A stretch of DNA of 64,000 nt from Streptomyces sp. CB03234 (GTDB lineage: Bacteria; Actinomycetota; Actinomycetes; Streptomycetales; Streptomycetaceae): assembly GCF_001905885.1 (NCBI RefSeq), contig NZ_LIYH01000003.1:434001-498000 (forward strand), read 5' to 3'. The notes below the pieces were generated by a model. It was not told where the DNA came from, did no database searches, and saw only the letters and a list, made by a program, of their open reading frames with translations. Shown in pieces: positions 36,081 to 45,443 of this stretch. A program made the translations under genes and the position numbers. Each line of letters starts with the position of its first letter. Position 1 is the first letter of the stretch.

Positions 36081-36506
36081 ATGGCCACCACGCGTCACGC
36101 GCACACCGTCTGGGAAGGCAATCTCACCGAGGGCTCGGGGACGGTGTCCCTCGACTCCTCCGGCATCGGCACGTACCCGGTCTCCTGGCCCGCCCGCGCC
36201 GAGGAGCCGAACGGCAAGACCAGCCCGGAGGAGTTGATCGCGGCCGCCCACTCCAGCTGCTTCTCGATGTTCCTCTCCGGCTCCCTCACCAAGGCCGGGA
36301 ACCCGCCCGCGCGCCTGAACACCAAGGCCGACGTGACCTTCCAGCCCGGCAAGGGCATCACCGGCATCCACATCACCGTGGAGGGCGAGGTCCCGGGCCT
36401 GGACGAGGCGGGCTTCTCCAAGGCCGCCGAGGAGGCCAAGGCGGGGTGCCCGGTCAGCCAGGCGCTCACGGGCACCGAGATCACCCTCACCGCCAAGCTC
36501 GTCTGA
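36081..36506 (+). CDS. OsmC family peroxiredoxin
   Basis: This 141-residue protein has the two active cysteines of the family: Cys in AAAHSSCFSMFLSG and Cys in AKAGCPVSQALTG. The Arg-rich start (MATTRHAHTVWEGNLTEGSGTV) also fits. It reduces organic hydroperoxides in the cytoplasm. ATG 36081 follows GAAGGGA. It lies 53 bp after zapE on the same strand. Length matches the family. Confidence 0.92.
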   Translation: MATTRHAHTVWEGNLTEGSGTVSLDSSGIGTYPVSWPARAEEPNGKTSPEELIAAAHSSCFSMFLSGSLTKAGNPPARLNTKADVTFQPGKGITGIHITVEGEVPGLDEAGFSKAAEEAKAGCPVSQALTGTEITLTAKLV

Positions 36507-36618
36507 CGCACGGGTCGCATGAGGCGGCGTGGCCCGCACTGTTCACGTGTAACCACACCCCGTGATACACACGTGCGGGTCACGTCACACCTGTCTTCCA
36601 ACAGGGAGTTGTTGCCTC

Positions 36619-37989
36619 GTGTCCGAACGGCTGTCCGCAACACGACGTCAAGTCCTGGCCCGTACCGGCGCGTCCGTCGCCGGGATCGCCTTCACCGGCG
36701 CCTTCTCCGAACTCTTCGCCGGTACGGCGGCCGCCCGCGGCCACGCCGGCTACGGCCCCCTCGTCCCCGACCCGGCCGGCCTGCTGGACCTGCCGGAAGG
36801 TTTCCGCTACACGGTGCTCTCCCGCGAGGGCACCCCGCTCCGCTCCGGCGAGGGCACGGTACCGGGCAACCACGACGGCATGGGCGCCTTCGCCGGCCGC
36901 CGCGGCCGCGTCCACCTCGTCCGCAACCACGAGAACCGCGCCTCCGCCCGCCTCGGCGTCCCCACCGTCCGGGGCCTGACCTACGACCCGGCGGCCAAGG
37001 GCGGCTGTACGGCGATCGAACTGGACGCCCACAACAACGTCCTCGGCGAACGCGTCGCCATAGCCGGCACCGCCGTCAACTGCTCGGGCGGGCTCACCCC
37101 CTGGGGTACCTGGCTCACCTGCGAGGAGACGGAGGACAAGGCCGGCACCAACGGCTACACCAAGGACCACGGCTTCGTCTTCGAGGTCCACCCCGCCGAC
37201 CCGCTGCGCACCGGGGCCGTACCGCTCACCGCGATGGGCCGCTTTCAGCACGAGGCCATAGCCGTCGACCCGCGCACCGGGATCGTGTACGAGACCGAGG
37301 ACGCCTTCCAGAGACCGTTCGGGCTCTTCTACCGCTTCCTGCCCGACCGACCGCTCGCCGGCACCGGTTCGCTGCGCGCGGGCGGCGTGCTGGAGGCCAT
37401 GCGCGTGCCCGGCGTACCGGACCTGTCGGCCGTCCAGGAGACGGGCGCGACGTTCGAGGGCGTCGAGTGGGTCCCCGTACCCGACAGTCAGGCGCGCCAG
37501 ACGCCCATCCGGCTCCAGGACTTCGGTCCCAAGGGCATCACCCACGCCCAGAAGCTGGAGGGCTGCTACTGGGGCGGGCGCTCGGTCTACTTCGTCTCCA
37601 GCTTCGCCCGCGCCGCCGAGGGCTCGGCCGCCGACCACTACGGCCAGGTGTGGAAGTACGAGCCGCACCGGCGCCGCCTCACGCTGGTCATCGTGTTCGG
37701 TCCCAGCACCGACATCCAGTTGCCGGGCGAGTCCCCCGACAACATCTGCCTGGCGCCCAGCGGCGGCCTGATGGTGTGCGAGGACGGCAACGGGGCGCAG
37801 CACGTGTACGGGCTCACCAAGCGGGGCGAGGTGTACGAGATGGCGCGCAACAGGCAGAACATCGGCACCCCGGAGGAGCCCGAGTGGGGCGAGTTCGCGG
37901 GCGCCGCCTTCTCCCCGGACGGGGAGACGATGTACGTCAACTGCTACACCCCGGGTACGACGTTCGCGGTGACCGGGCCGTGGCATTGA
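36619..37989 (+). CDS. Tat-exported PhoX-like protein (DUF839)
   Basis: The 456-residue protein starts at GTG 36619 after AGGGAG. It has a twin-arginine signal peptide: SATRRQVLARTGASVAGIAFTGAF, with a likely cut after AAARGHA. The mature part matches the DUF839/PhoX beta-propeller family: GNHDGMGAF, VHLVRNHENR, SGGLTPWGTWLTCEETED, FEGVEWVPVPD, KLEGCYWGGRSVYFVSSFARA, PDNICLAPSGGLMVCEDGN. PhoX proteins are Ca/Fe alkaline phosphatases; the length is shorter than the best-studied ones. It is probably exported folded with its metal cofactors. The upstream region (36530-36600) has one GTTCACG element, not enough to call a PHO box. Confidence 0.85.
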   Translation: MSERLSATRRQVLARTGASVAGIAFTGAFSELFAGTAAARGHAGYGPLVPDPAGLLDLPEGFRYTVLSREGTPLRSGEGTVPGNHDGMGAFAGRRGRVHLVRNHENRASARLGVPTVRGLTYDPAAKGGCTAIELDAHNNVLGERVAIAGTAVNCSGGLTPWGTWLTCEETEDKAGTNGYTKDHGFVFEVHPADPLRTGAVPLTAMGRFQHEAIAVDPRTGIVYETEDAFQRPFGLFYRFLPDRPLAGTGSLRAGGVLEAMRVPGVPDLSAVQETGATFEGVEWVPVPDSQARQTPIRLQDFGPKGITHAQKLEGCYWGGRSVYFVSSFARAAEGSAADHYGQVWKYEPHRRRLTLVIVFGPSTDIQLPGESPDNICLAPSGGLMVCEDGNGAQHVYGLTKRGEVYEMARNRQNIGTPEEPEWGEFAGAAFSPDGETMYVNCYTPGTTFAVTGPWH

Positions 37990-38000
37990 GACAGTGACGG

Positions 38001-38032
38001 GCGACGGCGTCTCCCGTGGGCGACGCCGTCGC
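38001..38032. terminator. Bidirectional hairpin between PhoX-like gene and P450
   Basis: 38001-38011 pairs perfectly with 38022-38032 (11 bp, 10-base loop) in the 45-bp gap between two convergent stop codons. It could terminate both genes. Confidence 0.6.
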
Positions 38033-38034
38033 GC

Positions 38035-39258
38035 TCACCAGGTGACGGGCAGGGCCTCCGGGCCGCGGATGAGCGTGCTGCGCCGCCAGGGGACCTTGTC
38101 GGCGGGGACCGCGAGGCGCAGCCCCGGCAGGCGGTCGATCACGGTGTCGATCAGCAGCTCGGTCTGCATCCGCGCGAGCAGCCCGCCCACGCAGTAGTGC
38201 GGCCCGTGCCCGAAGGCGAGGTGCGGGTTGGGGGTGCGGTCGACGTCGATCCGCTCCGGGTCGGGGAAGACGTCCGGGTCGCGGTTGGCGGCGAGGTACG
38301 AGACGTAGACGGGCTCTCCCGCGCTGATCCGTACCCCCCGGATCTCCACGTCCTCCAGGGCGATCCGGGCCAGGCCGACGGCGCTGCGGTGCGGGATGTA
38401 GCGCAGCAGCTCGTCGATGGCCCGCGGCCGGACGGACGGCTCGGTGCGGAGCCGTTCGAGGAGCTTCGGGCGGGTCAGCAGGAGGAAGAACATCTGGCCG
38501 GTGTTGGCGGTGACGGCCTCCCCGCCGATCTGGAGGGGGCCGGCCAGGCCGATCGCCTCGTCCTCGCTGATGTCGCCCCGGCCCACCGCCGCGCCCAGCA
38601 AGGAGATGACGTCCTCCTCCGTGCTGCCGTACCGCGACCGGATCGTCTCCGCGATCCAGCCGTACATGCCGTCCTTGGCCCGCGCACTGGCCTCGGCGCC
38701 GCCGGACGAGGAGACGATCTGCCGGGTCCAGGCGTGCACCCGTTCGCGGTCGGCGGCGGGTACGCCCATGACCTCGCTGACCACGGCGATGGGGAACGGT
38801 TCCAGGACCCGCTCGGTGAGGTCCGCCGGGGGGCCGTCGGCGAGCAGTTCGTCGACCATCTCGCCGAGCATGTCCTGGGCGCGCGAGCGCAGCCGTTCCA
38901 CCCCGCGCACGGTGAACGCCGCCGCCACCGCGCCGCGCAGCCGGTTGTGGTCGGACTGGTCGGCGAAGGCCAGCGAGCCGCGCTTGGGCTTGAAGTGGGG
39001 GGCGAGCCGGGTGACCTGGCGGTCGACGACCGGCGCGCGGGCGAAGCGCGGGTCGTTGGTGACCATCCGGACGTCGTCGTACCGGGTGACCAGCCACGCC
39101 CAGCCCTCGCCGTGGGGCAGCTGGACGCGGCTGACCGGTCCTTCGCGCATCAGCTCGGCGAGCACCGGGTCGAACTCCGTCCCGGTGATGTCCAGCGCAG
39201 GCCAGTGCCGTACGGGCGGCGGACCCAGGATGGGCCGTGTCGCGGTGTCCTCGATCAT
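38035..39258 (-). CDS. Cytochrome P450 without the usual I-helix acid-alcohol pair
   Basis: The 407-residue soluble P450 has the K-helix EXXR equivalent (ELLRYIP), the aromatic region PDPERIDVDR and the haem-binding loop LAFGHGPHYCVGGLLARM with the axial Cys. The I-helix reads LQIGGEAVTANTGQ; the canonical A-G-x-(D/E)-T is replaced by G-G-E-A-V-T, so the acid-alcohol pair for O2 activation is displaced or absent. Such enzymes often use substrate assistance or carry out unusual chemistry. No ferredoxin or biosynthetic gene is adjacent. ATG 39258 opens the frame with MIEDTATRP. Confidence 0.92.
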   Translation of the reverse strand: MIEDTATRPILGPPPVRHWPALDITGTEFDPVLAELMREGPVSRVQLPHGEGWAWLVTRYDDVRMVTNDPRFARAPVVDRQVTRLAPHFKPKRGSLAFADQSDHNRLRGAVAAAFTVRGVERLRSRAQDMLGEMVDELLADGPPADLTERVLEPFPIAVVSEVMGVPAADRERVHAWTRQIVSSSGGAEASARAKDGMYGWIAETIRSRYGSTEEDVISLLGAAVGRGDISEDEAIGLAGPLQIGGEAVTANTGQMFFLLLTRPKLLERLRTEPSVRPRAIDELLRYIPHRSAVGLARIALEDVEIRGVRISAGEPVYVSYLAANRDPDVFPDPERIDVDRTPNPHLAFGHGPHYCVGGLLARMQTELLIDTVIDRLPGLRLAVPADKVPWRRSTLIRGPEALPVTW

Positions 39259-39377
39259 GGGTCCGTCCGTCCCTTCGAGCGGTGGGGTTCCCCCTCACGA
39301 TCACCCGGGCGGGGCCGGACATCGCGCTGGACTACTCCGGACGGAAGCGGCATGGACGTCCCCCATTGCGATGATCA

Positions 39378-39383
39378 TATATT
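39378..39383 (+). promoter_or_regulatory. Candidate -10 element for a leaderless deacetylase mRNA
   Basis: TATATT lies in the only AT-rich patch of the region (39371-39386) and ends 8 bases before GTG 39392. If it is a -10 box, transcription would start within a few bases of that GTG, giving a leaderless mRNA. I see no clear -35. Confidence 0.35.
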
Positions 39384-39391
39384 TTCCGCCT

Positions 39392-40258
39392 GTGACTACT
39401 TTTGTACGGAATGTGTCGGCCGTGGCTGCCTTGTGTGCCGTCCTCGCCGGCTGCGGCAGCTCCACCGGCACCCGCCCCGCCGCGCCGCCCGCGCAGCCGC
39501 CCGCCGTGGCGAGCCTCTCACCGGCCCGGGTGCCCGCCCGGATGCCGCCGACCATGGCGCCCGGCCCCGGCGGGCTCACGCCCGTGTTCGAACGGGGCCC
39601 CTCAGCCGGGGGTGACAAGACCGTGGCGCTCACCTTCGACGCCGACATGACGGCCGACCAGGGCCCCAGGGCCGCGCGCGGCGAGCGGTTCGACAACCCG
39701 GCCCTGATCGACACCCTCCGGCGCCTGAAGGTCGACGCCACCGTCTTCATGACCGGACGCTGGGCGGAGCAGTACCCCGGCCAGGCGCGGGCCATCGGCG
39801 ACGACCCGCGCTTCGAGATCGCCAACCACTCCTACAGCCACCACGCCTTCAAGGCCCCCTGCTACGGGCTGCCCGCCCTCGACCGGCACGACATGGCGGC
39901 CGACGTACGCCGGGCCTTCGACGCGTTCCGCACGGCCGGGGTGCGCAACGTCGTGCCCTACTTCCGCTTCCCCGGCGGCTGTTACGACGACGACGCGCTG
40001 CGCGCGCTGGCCTCGGCCCGGGTGACGGCCGTGCAGTGGGACGTGGTCGGCGGCGACGCCTTCGCCACCGACGCCGACGCGGTCGCCGAACAGGTCCTGG
40101 CGGGCGTACGGCCGGGCTCGCTGGTGGTGCTGCACTGCACCCGCAGCGCCGCCCCCGTCACCGAGCAGGCCATCCGCCGCATCGTCCCGGAGCTGCGCGA
40201 GCGCGGCTACCGCTTCGTCAAGGTCTCGGAGCTGATGGCCGCCGCACGCGGCACGTAA
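39392..40258 (+). CDS. Lipoprotein polysaccharide deacetylase (NodB domain)
   Basis: From GTG 39392 the product is 288 residues with a lipoprotein signal (VSAVAALCAVLAGCGSS, lipobox LAGC). A Pro-rich linker and a NodB fold follow: VALTFDADMT (Asp-Asp pair as D-A-D), ANHSYSHHAF (zinc His pair), YFRFPGGCYDDD, and SLVVLHCTRS. It would remove acetyl groups from GlcNAc/MurNAc polymers outside the membrane. In-frame ATG 39371 (MIIYFPP) is an alternative start, but it would put odd residues before the signal. No ribosome binding site is visible for either. Confidence 0.88.
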   Translation: MTTFVRNVSAVAALCAVLAGCGSSTGTRPAAPPAQPPAVASLSPARVPARMPPTMAPGPGGLTPVFERGPSAGGDKTVALTFDADMTADQGPRAARGERFDNPALIDTLRRLKVDATVFMTGRWAEQYPGQARAIGDDPRFEIANHSYSHHAFKAPCYGLPALDRHDMAADVRRAFDAFRTAGVRNVVPYFRFPGGCYDDDALRALASARVTAVQWDVVGGDAFATDADAVAEQVLAGVRPGSLVVLHCTRSAAPVTEQAIRRIVPELRERGYRFVKVSELMAAARGT

Positions 40259-40325
40259 ACGCAGTTGCGCCGCGGTGCGCTCCACCCCCTACCGTCACGG
40301 GTACGACCTGACGAGGGGACACACC

Positions 40326-41360
40326 GTGCGTTACACACTGTTCGGCCGGACCGGTCTGCGCGTGAGCGAGCTGGCGCTGGGGGCCATGACCATGGGACAC
40401 GGCGGCGACGACGCCATGAGCCGCCGCATCCTCGACGCGTACGCGGACGCGGGCGGCAACTTCGTCGACACGGCCGACAGCTACTCCGCCGGCGGCTCCG
40501 AGACCGTCCTCGGCACGCTGCTGGAGGGCCGCCGGGACCGGTTCGTCCTGGCCTCCAAGTACACCTGCGCCAGCCGCGAGGGCGATGTGAACTCCGGCGG
40601 CAACCACCGCAAGAACCTCGTGCAGTCGGTGGAGGAGAGCCTCACCCGGCTGCGCACCGACCGCCTGGACGTGCTGTGGGTGCACGCCCGGGACGAGTTC
40701 ACCCCGGTCGAGGAGGTCATGCGCGCCCTGAACGATCTCGTACGCGCCGGAAAGGTGCTCTACCTCGGCGTGTCCGACTGGCCCGCCTGGGAGATCGCCC
40801 AGGCGAACACCCTCGCGGAGCTGCGCGGCTGGACCTGCTTCGCCGGTTCGCAGCTGCGCTACAACCTGCTGGAGCGCACGCCCGAGCGGGAGTTGCTGCC
40901 CCAGGCCCGCGGCTTCGACCAGACCGTCATGGCGTGGGCCCCGCTGGCCTCCGGCAAGCTCACCGGCAAGTACCGCCGTGGTGAGCCGGGCCGGCTGTCC
41001 GACGGCGTACGGGAGAACGACCGGGAGGCCGAGGTGATCACCACCGTCCTGGAGATCGCCGAGCAGGGCGGCTGGAGCCCGGCCCAGGTGGCGCTGGCCT
41101 GGCTGCGCGGCCGCCCCGGCAACATCGTCCCCCTCATCGGTGCCAGCCGCCCCGAGCAGCTCGCCGACAACCTCGCGTGCCTGGGCGTGGAGCTGGACGC
41201 CGGGGCCGTCGAGCGGCTCGACCGGGTGAGCGCGGTGCCGCTCGGCTTCCCGCACGACTTCCTGCGGGACCCCGGCGTCGTGCGCAACGTCCACGGCGAC
41301 CGGCACGCGGACATCGACGACCGGCGCACCTGGCGCGCCTCCCGGTCAGTACGTCGCTAG
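40326..41360 (+). CDS. Aldo/keto reductase
   Basis: The 344-residue TIM-barrel protein has GRTGLRVSELALGAMTMG, NFVDTADSYSAGGSE (catalytic Asp and Tyr), FVLASKYT (catalytic Lys), DVLWVHARDEFTPVEEVM (His), and the NADPH-binding PLIGASRPEQLADNLA near the C-terminus. It reduces aldehydes or ketones in the cytoplasm; the substrate is unknown. GTG 40326 follows a CGAGGGGACACACC ribosome site. Its last 4 bases overlap the stop of a small convergent gene. Confidence 0.93.
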   Translation: MRYTLFGRTGLRVSELALGAMTMGHGGDDAMSRRILDAYADAGGNFVDTADSYSAGGSETVLGTLLEGRRDRFVLASKYTCASREGDVNSGGNHRKNLVQSVEESLTRLRTDRLDVLWVHARDEFTPVEEVMRALNDLVRAGKVLYLGVSDWPAWEIAQANTLAELRGWTCFAGSQLRYNLLERTPERELLPQARGFDQTVMAWAPLASGKLTGKYRRGEPGRLSDGVRENDREAEVITTVLEIAEQGGWSPAQVALAWLRGRPGNIVPLIGASRPEQLADNLACLGVELDAGAVERLDRVSAVPLGFPHDFLRDPGVVRNVHGDRHADIDDRRTWRASRSVRR

Positions 41361-41566
41361 CCGGAGCAGGCGGTGCGCTCCGCCTCCCGCCACTCGCAGA
41401 CCGGGCACAGCGTGATGCCCTTCGTCGACTCCGGGTACTCGGTCGGCTCCTGGCACAGGACACACGCTGCGTACGGCGGCCCGCCCGGGGCCTCCGTCAC
41501 GGCCGGCGTCTCGCAGTACGAATCGTCCCTCTCGTCCACGTCGCCCATGTCGTCCATGTCGTCCAT
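41357..41566 (-). CDS. Small acidic zinc-ribbon-like protein
   Basis: ATG 41566 gives 69 residues; a GTG at 41584 would add six. The N-terminus is a repeated acidic string (MDDMDDMGDVDERDD) encoded by a short DNA repeat. The rest has two Cys pairs, CVLC and CPVC, spaced 21 residues apart in a zinc-ribbon pattern, followed by EWREAERTAC. It could bind zinc and a nucleic acid or protein partner. It is a recurrent small hypothetical protein type in Streptomyces as far as I recall. Confidence 0.6.
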   Translation of the reverse strand: MDDMDDMGDVDERDDSYCETPAVTEAPGGPPYAACVLCQEPTEYPESTKGITLCPVCEWREAERTACSG

Positions 41567-41612
41567 GTATACGAGCGTACGCACTCCCGCACGGCCGGTG
41601 CCGCTCCACGGC

Positions 41613-42290
41613 TCAGCTCTGCTTCGCCTTCTCCGGGGTGAGCTCGCTGGGCCGTACGATCACGAAGCCCTCGCCCTGGAGCATCAGCTGCACGGCCTCG
41701 CCGGAGCCGCCGCGGATCATCGAGCCGAGGGACTGCGAGCGGTGCAGCGAGGTGTTCAGCTGGGCGCTCCAGCCGACGACGGCGTCGGTGTCGACGTACA
41801 CCGGCTGGTGGGTGGTGACCGGGATGACCACGGGGTTGCCGTCGCAGATCACGGCGAGCTTGCCGTACCCGGTGAAGACGCTGTTGAAGAGGCCGCCACC
41901 GGTCATCCCGGCGCCCTTCACGGTCTTGATGTCGTACGAGAGGGTCGCGTCGAAGCACAGCACGTTGCGGCCGTTGACGGTGAGCGCGTCGCCCTGCTCG
42001 ATGTCGACGATGAAGCAGTTCTGGGCCTCGTGCGCGAACCACGCCTCGCCCTGACCGCGGACGGCCATCAGCGGCAGGCCCTCGCCGGTGACGGCGCGCT
42101 TGAGCATGCCGCCCAGGCCCTGCCCCTTGCGCTCGAACTGGAGGTTGCCGCGGTAGGCGATCATCGATCCCTGCCGGGCGTGCATCTCACCGTTGACGGC
42201 GTACTTGACCGACTTCGCGTTCTGGAGGGTCATGCCGGGCACTGTCGCCTGCTGCGCCATGTTCTCGGACGCGAAAAGATCGCTTTTCAT
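41613..42290 (-). CDS. AIM24 family protein
   Basis: The 225-residue protein starts MKSDLFASENMAQQ at ATG 42290. It is a beta-rich AIM24 (DUF124/TRAP-like) protein: VNGEMHARQGSMIAYRGNLQFERKGQGLGGMLKRAVTGEGLPLMAVRGQGEAWFAHEA, NCFIVDIEQGDALTVNGRN, and the Gly-rich GGGLFNSVFTGYGKLAV. Function in bacteria is unknown. It is divergent from the Pth2-type gene, 70 bp apart. Cytoplasmic, with no signal or TM segment. Confidence 0.88.
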   Translation of the reverse strand: MKSDLFASENMAQQATVPGMTLQNAKSVKYAVNGEMHARQGSMIAYRGNLQFERKGQGLGGMLKRAVTGEGLPLMAVRGQGEAWFAHEAQNCFIVDIEQGDALTVNGRNVLCFDATLSYDIKTVKGAGMTGGGLFNSVFTGYGKLAVICDGNPVVIPVTTHQPVYVDTDAVVGWSAQLNTSLHRSQSLGSMIRGGSGEAVQLMLQGEGFVIVRPSELTPEKAKQS

Positions 42291-42360
42291 GCGGGCATCG
42301 TGTCCCGGAACGACCCGTTCCGCCAAGAACGGGACCGTGACCGGCTGGCAAACTGTCCCG

Positions 42361-43029
42361 ATGAGCAGCAACGACGCACCCCAGTTCGTCCTCCCCCTGG
42401 TCGTACGGATGGAACGGGCGGAGCCCCCGGCCCGTACCGACGCCCTGGAGACCGCCGCGCGCGCGGTGCTCGTGATGCTGTCCGACGACCGGTCGCTCGG
42501 CGACGGCGAGTGGGCCGAGGCGATGCGCGCCTGGCAGGACGCGCGGATCCGCAAGGTGGTGCGCCGGGCGCGCGGCGCGGAGTGGCGCAAGGCCTGCCTG
42601 CTGCCGGGCATCACGGTCACGGGCGATGCCGCGGAGGTACGGGTCTTCCCGCCCGTCCCCCTCGACGGCTGGCCCAAGGAGCTGGCCAAGCTCCAGGTCT
42701 CGGGCACGGAACTGGACGACACCGCCGAACCGCCGCCGCCCGCGCCGGGTCAGGCGGTGCTGTGGCTCAACCCGGACCTGCGCATGTCGACCGGCAAGGA
42801 GATGGCCCAGGTGGGCCACGGCGCCCAGCTGCTGTGGTGGGCGATGCCGGACGCGGACCGCAAGGCCTGGCGGGAAGCCGGGTTCCCGCTCGCGGTCCGT
42901 ACCGCCGACCCGGCCCGGTGGGCCGAACTGACCGCCTCGGGGCTGCCGTTGGTGCGTGACGCGGGCTTCACGGAGATCGCTCCGGGGTCGTGCACGGTGG
43001 TCTCCGAGTTTCCGCCGCGGGACGACTGA
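42361..43029 (+). CDS. Pth2-type peptidyl-tRNA hydrolase-like protein
   Basis: The C-terminal ~95 residues (VLWLNPDLRMSTGKEMAQVGHGAQLLWWA...AGFTEIAPGSCTVVSEFPP) match the Pth2 fold with the K-x-x-x-Q-x-x-H-A-like motif. The N-terminal ~115 residues are an extra domain that seems to echo the same fold (FVLPLVVRME...IRKVVRRARGAEWRK). It would release peptides from stalled tRNAs, but the canonical bacterial Pth is a different fold, so activity is uncertain. ATG 42361 lies 70 bp from the divergent AIM24 start. Confidence 0.75.
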   Translation: MSSNDAPQFVLPLVVRMERAEPPARTDALETAARAVLVMLSDDRSLGDGEWAEAMRAWQDARIRKVVRRARGAEWRKACLLPGITVTGDAAEVRVFPPVPLDGWPKELAKLQVSGTELDDTAEPPPPAPGQAVLWLNPDLRMSTGKEMAQVGHGAQLLWWAMPDADRKAWREAGFPLAVRTADPARWAELTASGLPLVRDAGFTEIAPGSCTVVSEFPPRDD

Positions 43030-43089
43030 ACGCTCCCGCGCGTGTATACGTACCTCCCAGTAATGCCATCAGGTTCGGGAGGCACCACC

Positions 43090-43860
43090 TTGTTGTTGCG
43101 ACGCATCAACGGCACGGCACTCATCATCGCGGCCCTCGTCGTCACGGTCGGCGCGCTGGCGTTTCCGGTCTGGTCGTACGCCGACCGCTCCGGAACGGGG
43201 CAGGCCAACCTCAACGCGTCCACCGTGGCGACGCAGTGGGGACCGCTGTCGGCGACGGACCGTGACTTCCTGGTGAAGGTGCGGCTGGCGGGGCTGTGGG
43301 AGCTGCCGGCCGGGCAGCAGGCGATCGAGCGGGCGCCGAGCCAGGCCATCAAGGACGCGGGCGACCACCTCGTCGTCGGCCACACCGACCTCGACCAGCG
43401 GGCGCGTGACGTGGCGGCGAAGCTGGGCGTGGAGCTGCCGAACCAGCCGACGGAGCAGCAACAGGGCTGGCTGCGGGAGCTGTCGGCGGCGAGCGGCGAG
43501 GAGTACGAGCGGAAGTTCGCCAACCTGCTCCGCAACGCGCACGGCAAGGTCTTCGCGCTGGTCGCGCAGGTGCGGCACACCACGCGCAACACGCTGATAC
43601 GGCAGCTGGCGAGCGACGCCAACCAGACGGTGCTGGACCACATCACGATGCTGGAGGCGACCGGCAAGGTCGACTTCGACGCGATCGCCGACGAGGCGGC
43701 GGGGAACGCGACGGCGAGCCCGTCCGGTCCGCCGGCGCCCAACGGCAACCTGCCGCCGGCGCCGTCACCGGCCGTGCCGACGGGGACGGACCAGTCGTTC
43801 ACGTCCCGGCCCTCGACGCAGCCGGGTCCGCCGACGGCCATCAACACGACCCGCCCGTAA
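43090..43860 (+). CDS. DUF4142-like membrane-anchored protein, copy 1
   Basis: I choose TTG 43090 as start because GGGAGG lies 7 bases upstream and the paralog at 46528 aligns from this point; GTG 43042 and ATG 43063 are in frame. The 256-residue protein has an N-terminal TM ([21 protein letters not shown]), then a helical DUF4142-like domain: [68 protein letters not shown]. It ends in a Pro/Ser/Thr-rich tail of about 55 residues. It is upstream of the MNIO gene on the same strand. Confidence 0.8.
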   Translation: MLLRRINGTALIIAALVVTVGALAFPVWSYADRSGTGQANLNASTVATQWGPLSATDRDFLVKVRLAGLWELPAGQQAIERAPSQAIKDAGDHLVVGHTDLDQRARDVAAKLGVELPNQPTEQQQGWLRELSAASGEEYERKFANLLRNAHGKVFALVAQVRHTTRNTLIRQLASDANQTVLDHITMLEATGKVDFDAIADEAAGNATASPSGPPAPNGNLPPAPSPAVPTGTDQSFTSRPSTQPGPPTAINTTRP

Positions 43861-43967
43861 CCTCACCCGTAACCTCAAATGTAGCTCTGAACAGCACCTC
43901 TTCTGGATTGGCCGCGCTCCGGCGGGGCCATCACCCCTCCGACCGACGCAGGAGGAGGGGGACGGAC

Positions 43968-45443
43968 ATGGTGAAGCCGGAACTGGGCATCGGGATCGGT
44001 TGGCGCCCGGAGATCGCGGAAGCGGTGGAGGCGCTGCCCGGGGTGGACTGGGTGGAGGTGGTCGCGGAGAACATCTGCGCCGGCCCGGGTGGGGGCCACC
44101 TCCCCGACTCGCTGCTGCGGCTGCGCGAGCGGGGCGTCACCGTCGTCCCGCACGGCGTGTCGCTGGGGCTGGGCGGCGCGGACCGGCCCGACGAGGGGCG
44201 GCTCGCGGAACTGGCGGCGAAGGCCTCGGCGCTGGGGGCGCCGCTGGTCACGGAGCACATCGCCTTCGTACGGGCCGGGGGGCCGCTCACCGCGTCGCCC
44301 GCGCTGGAGGCGGGCCACCTGCTTCCGGTGCCGCGTACGTGGGAGGCGCTGGACGTGCTGTGCGAAAACGTCCGTATCGCGCAGGACGCGCTGCCGGTGC
44401 CGCTGGCGCTGGAGAACATAGCGGCGCTGTTCGCCTGGCCGGGCGAGGAACTGACGGAGGGGCAGTTCCTGGCCGAGCTGGTGGAGCGTACCGGCGTCCG
44501 CCTCCTGATCGACGTGGCGAACCTGCACACCAACCACGTCAACCGGGGCGAGGACCCGGCGAAGGCGCTGGCGGAGCTGCCGGTCGAGGCGATCGCGTAC
44601 GTCCACGTCGCAGGCGGCGTCGAACGGGACGGTGTCTGGCACGACAGCCACGCACACCCGGTCCCGCGCCCGGTCCTCGACATCCTGGCGGACCTCGCCT
44701 CCCGGGTCAGCCCGCCGGGCGTCCTGCTGGAGCGCGACGACGACTTCCCCCCGGCGGAGGAGCTGGCCGCCGAACTGGCCTCGATCCGCGCGACGCTGCG
44801 GCGGGCGGGCGCCGAGGCCCCGGCGCCCCCCGGCGCCCGCGAACCGTCGCCGGCGGCAGGCACCGGGGCCGAGACAAGCGCGGCGCCCATGACCGGCACG
44901 GGGGCGGCCACGAGCGCAAGGCCGGTCGCGGGCGCAGGGCCGGTCACGGGCGCCGGGGCCGCCACAGGCACGGGGCCGCCGGTCACGGGCGCGAGGCCGG
45001 CGGTACGGGCGGGTGCGGCGGCCGGGGGTGCCCGGCAGCGGGTGGGGATCACGCAGGCCGCGCTGCTGTCCGCGCTGGTGGCCGGGACGCCCGTGCCCGA
45101 GGGGTTCGATCACGCGCGGCTACGCGTACAGAGCCGGGCGCTGGCCGGCAAGCGGGCCGGGGTGGTGGCCAAGGTCGCGCCCGAGCTGCCGGAGATCCTC
45201 GGCGGCGGTTACCGTGCCGCGTTCCTCGCGTACGCCGCATCCCGCCCCATGCGCGGCGGCTACCGGCGCGACGCGCTCGACTTCGCGGAGCACCTGCTGA
45301 TCGCCGGGCGGCCGGAGGATCCCGCCGCCCGCCGGAGGCTCACCCTGTGGTGGCGGGACCGCGCCGGAGCCCGCCCGCCCGGCCGGGCCGCCCGGCTGGT
45401 GCGCGCCGCCCGCGCCGCGCTGGTGGGGAGGCGCGCCGCGTGA
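43968..45443 (+). CDS. DUF692 multinuclear non-haem iron oxygenase (MNIO) with C-terminal extension
   Basis: ATG 43968 follows GGAGGAGGGGGAC. Residues 1-280 form the DUF692 TIM barrel, with metal-ligand motifs [11 protein letters not shown] (His62), TEHIAF (His97), LALENIA (Glu149), [10 protein letters not shown] (Asp182), YVHVAGG (His213), DSHAH (Asp226, His228) and LLERDDD (Glu255). Members such as MbnB, TglH and ChrH modify cysteines or amides of ribosomally made peptides. Residues about 283-355 are a low-complexity Ala/Gly/Thr/Pro linker. Residues 356-491 form a second domain ([19 protein letters not shown]...[27 protein letters not shown]), perhaps for partner recognition. The stop overlaps the next gene by 4 bp (GTGA). 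Confidence 0.88.
   Translation: MVKPELGIGIGWRPEIAEAVEALPGVDWVEVVAENICAGPGGGHLPDSLLRLRERGVTVVPHGVSLGLGGADRPDEGRLAELAAKASALGAPLVTEHIAFVRAGGPLTASPALEAGHLLPVPRTWEALDVLCENVRIAQDALPVPLALENIAALFAWPGEELTEGQFLAELVERTGVRLLIDVANLHTNHVNRGEDPAKALAELPVEAIAYVHVAGGVERDGVWHDSHAHPVPRPVLDILADLASRVSPPGVLLERDDDFPPAEELAAELASIRATLRRAGAEAPAPPGAREPSPAAGTGAETSAAPMTGTGAATSARPVAGAGPVTGAGAATGTGPPVTGARPAVRAGAAAGGARQRVGITQAALLSALVAGTPVPEGFDHARLRVQSRALAGKRAGVVAKVAPELPEILGGGYRAAFLAYAASRPMRGGYRRDALDFAEHLLIAGRPEDPAARRRLTLWWRDRAGARPPGRAARLVRAARAALVGRRAA

Noticed and set aside
36530..36600. PHO box upstream of the PhoX-like gene
   Set aside because: There is one GTTCACG match, but the expected 11-bp direct repeat with a second GTTCACC-like half is not convincing.
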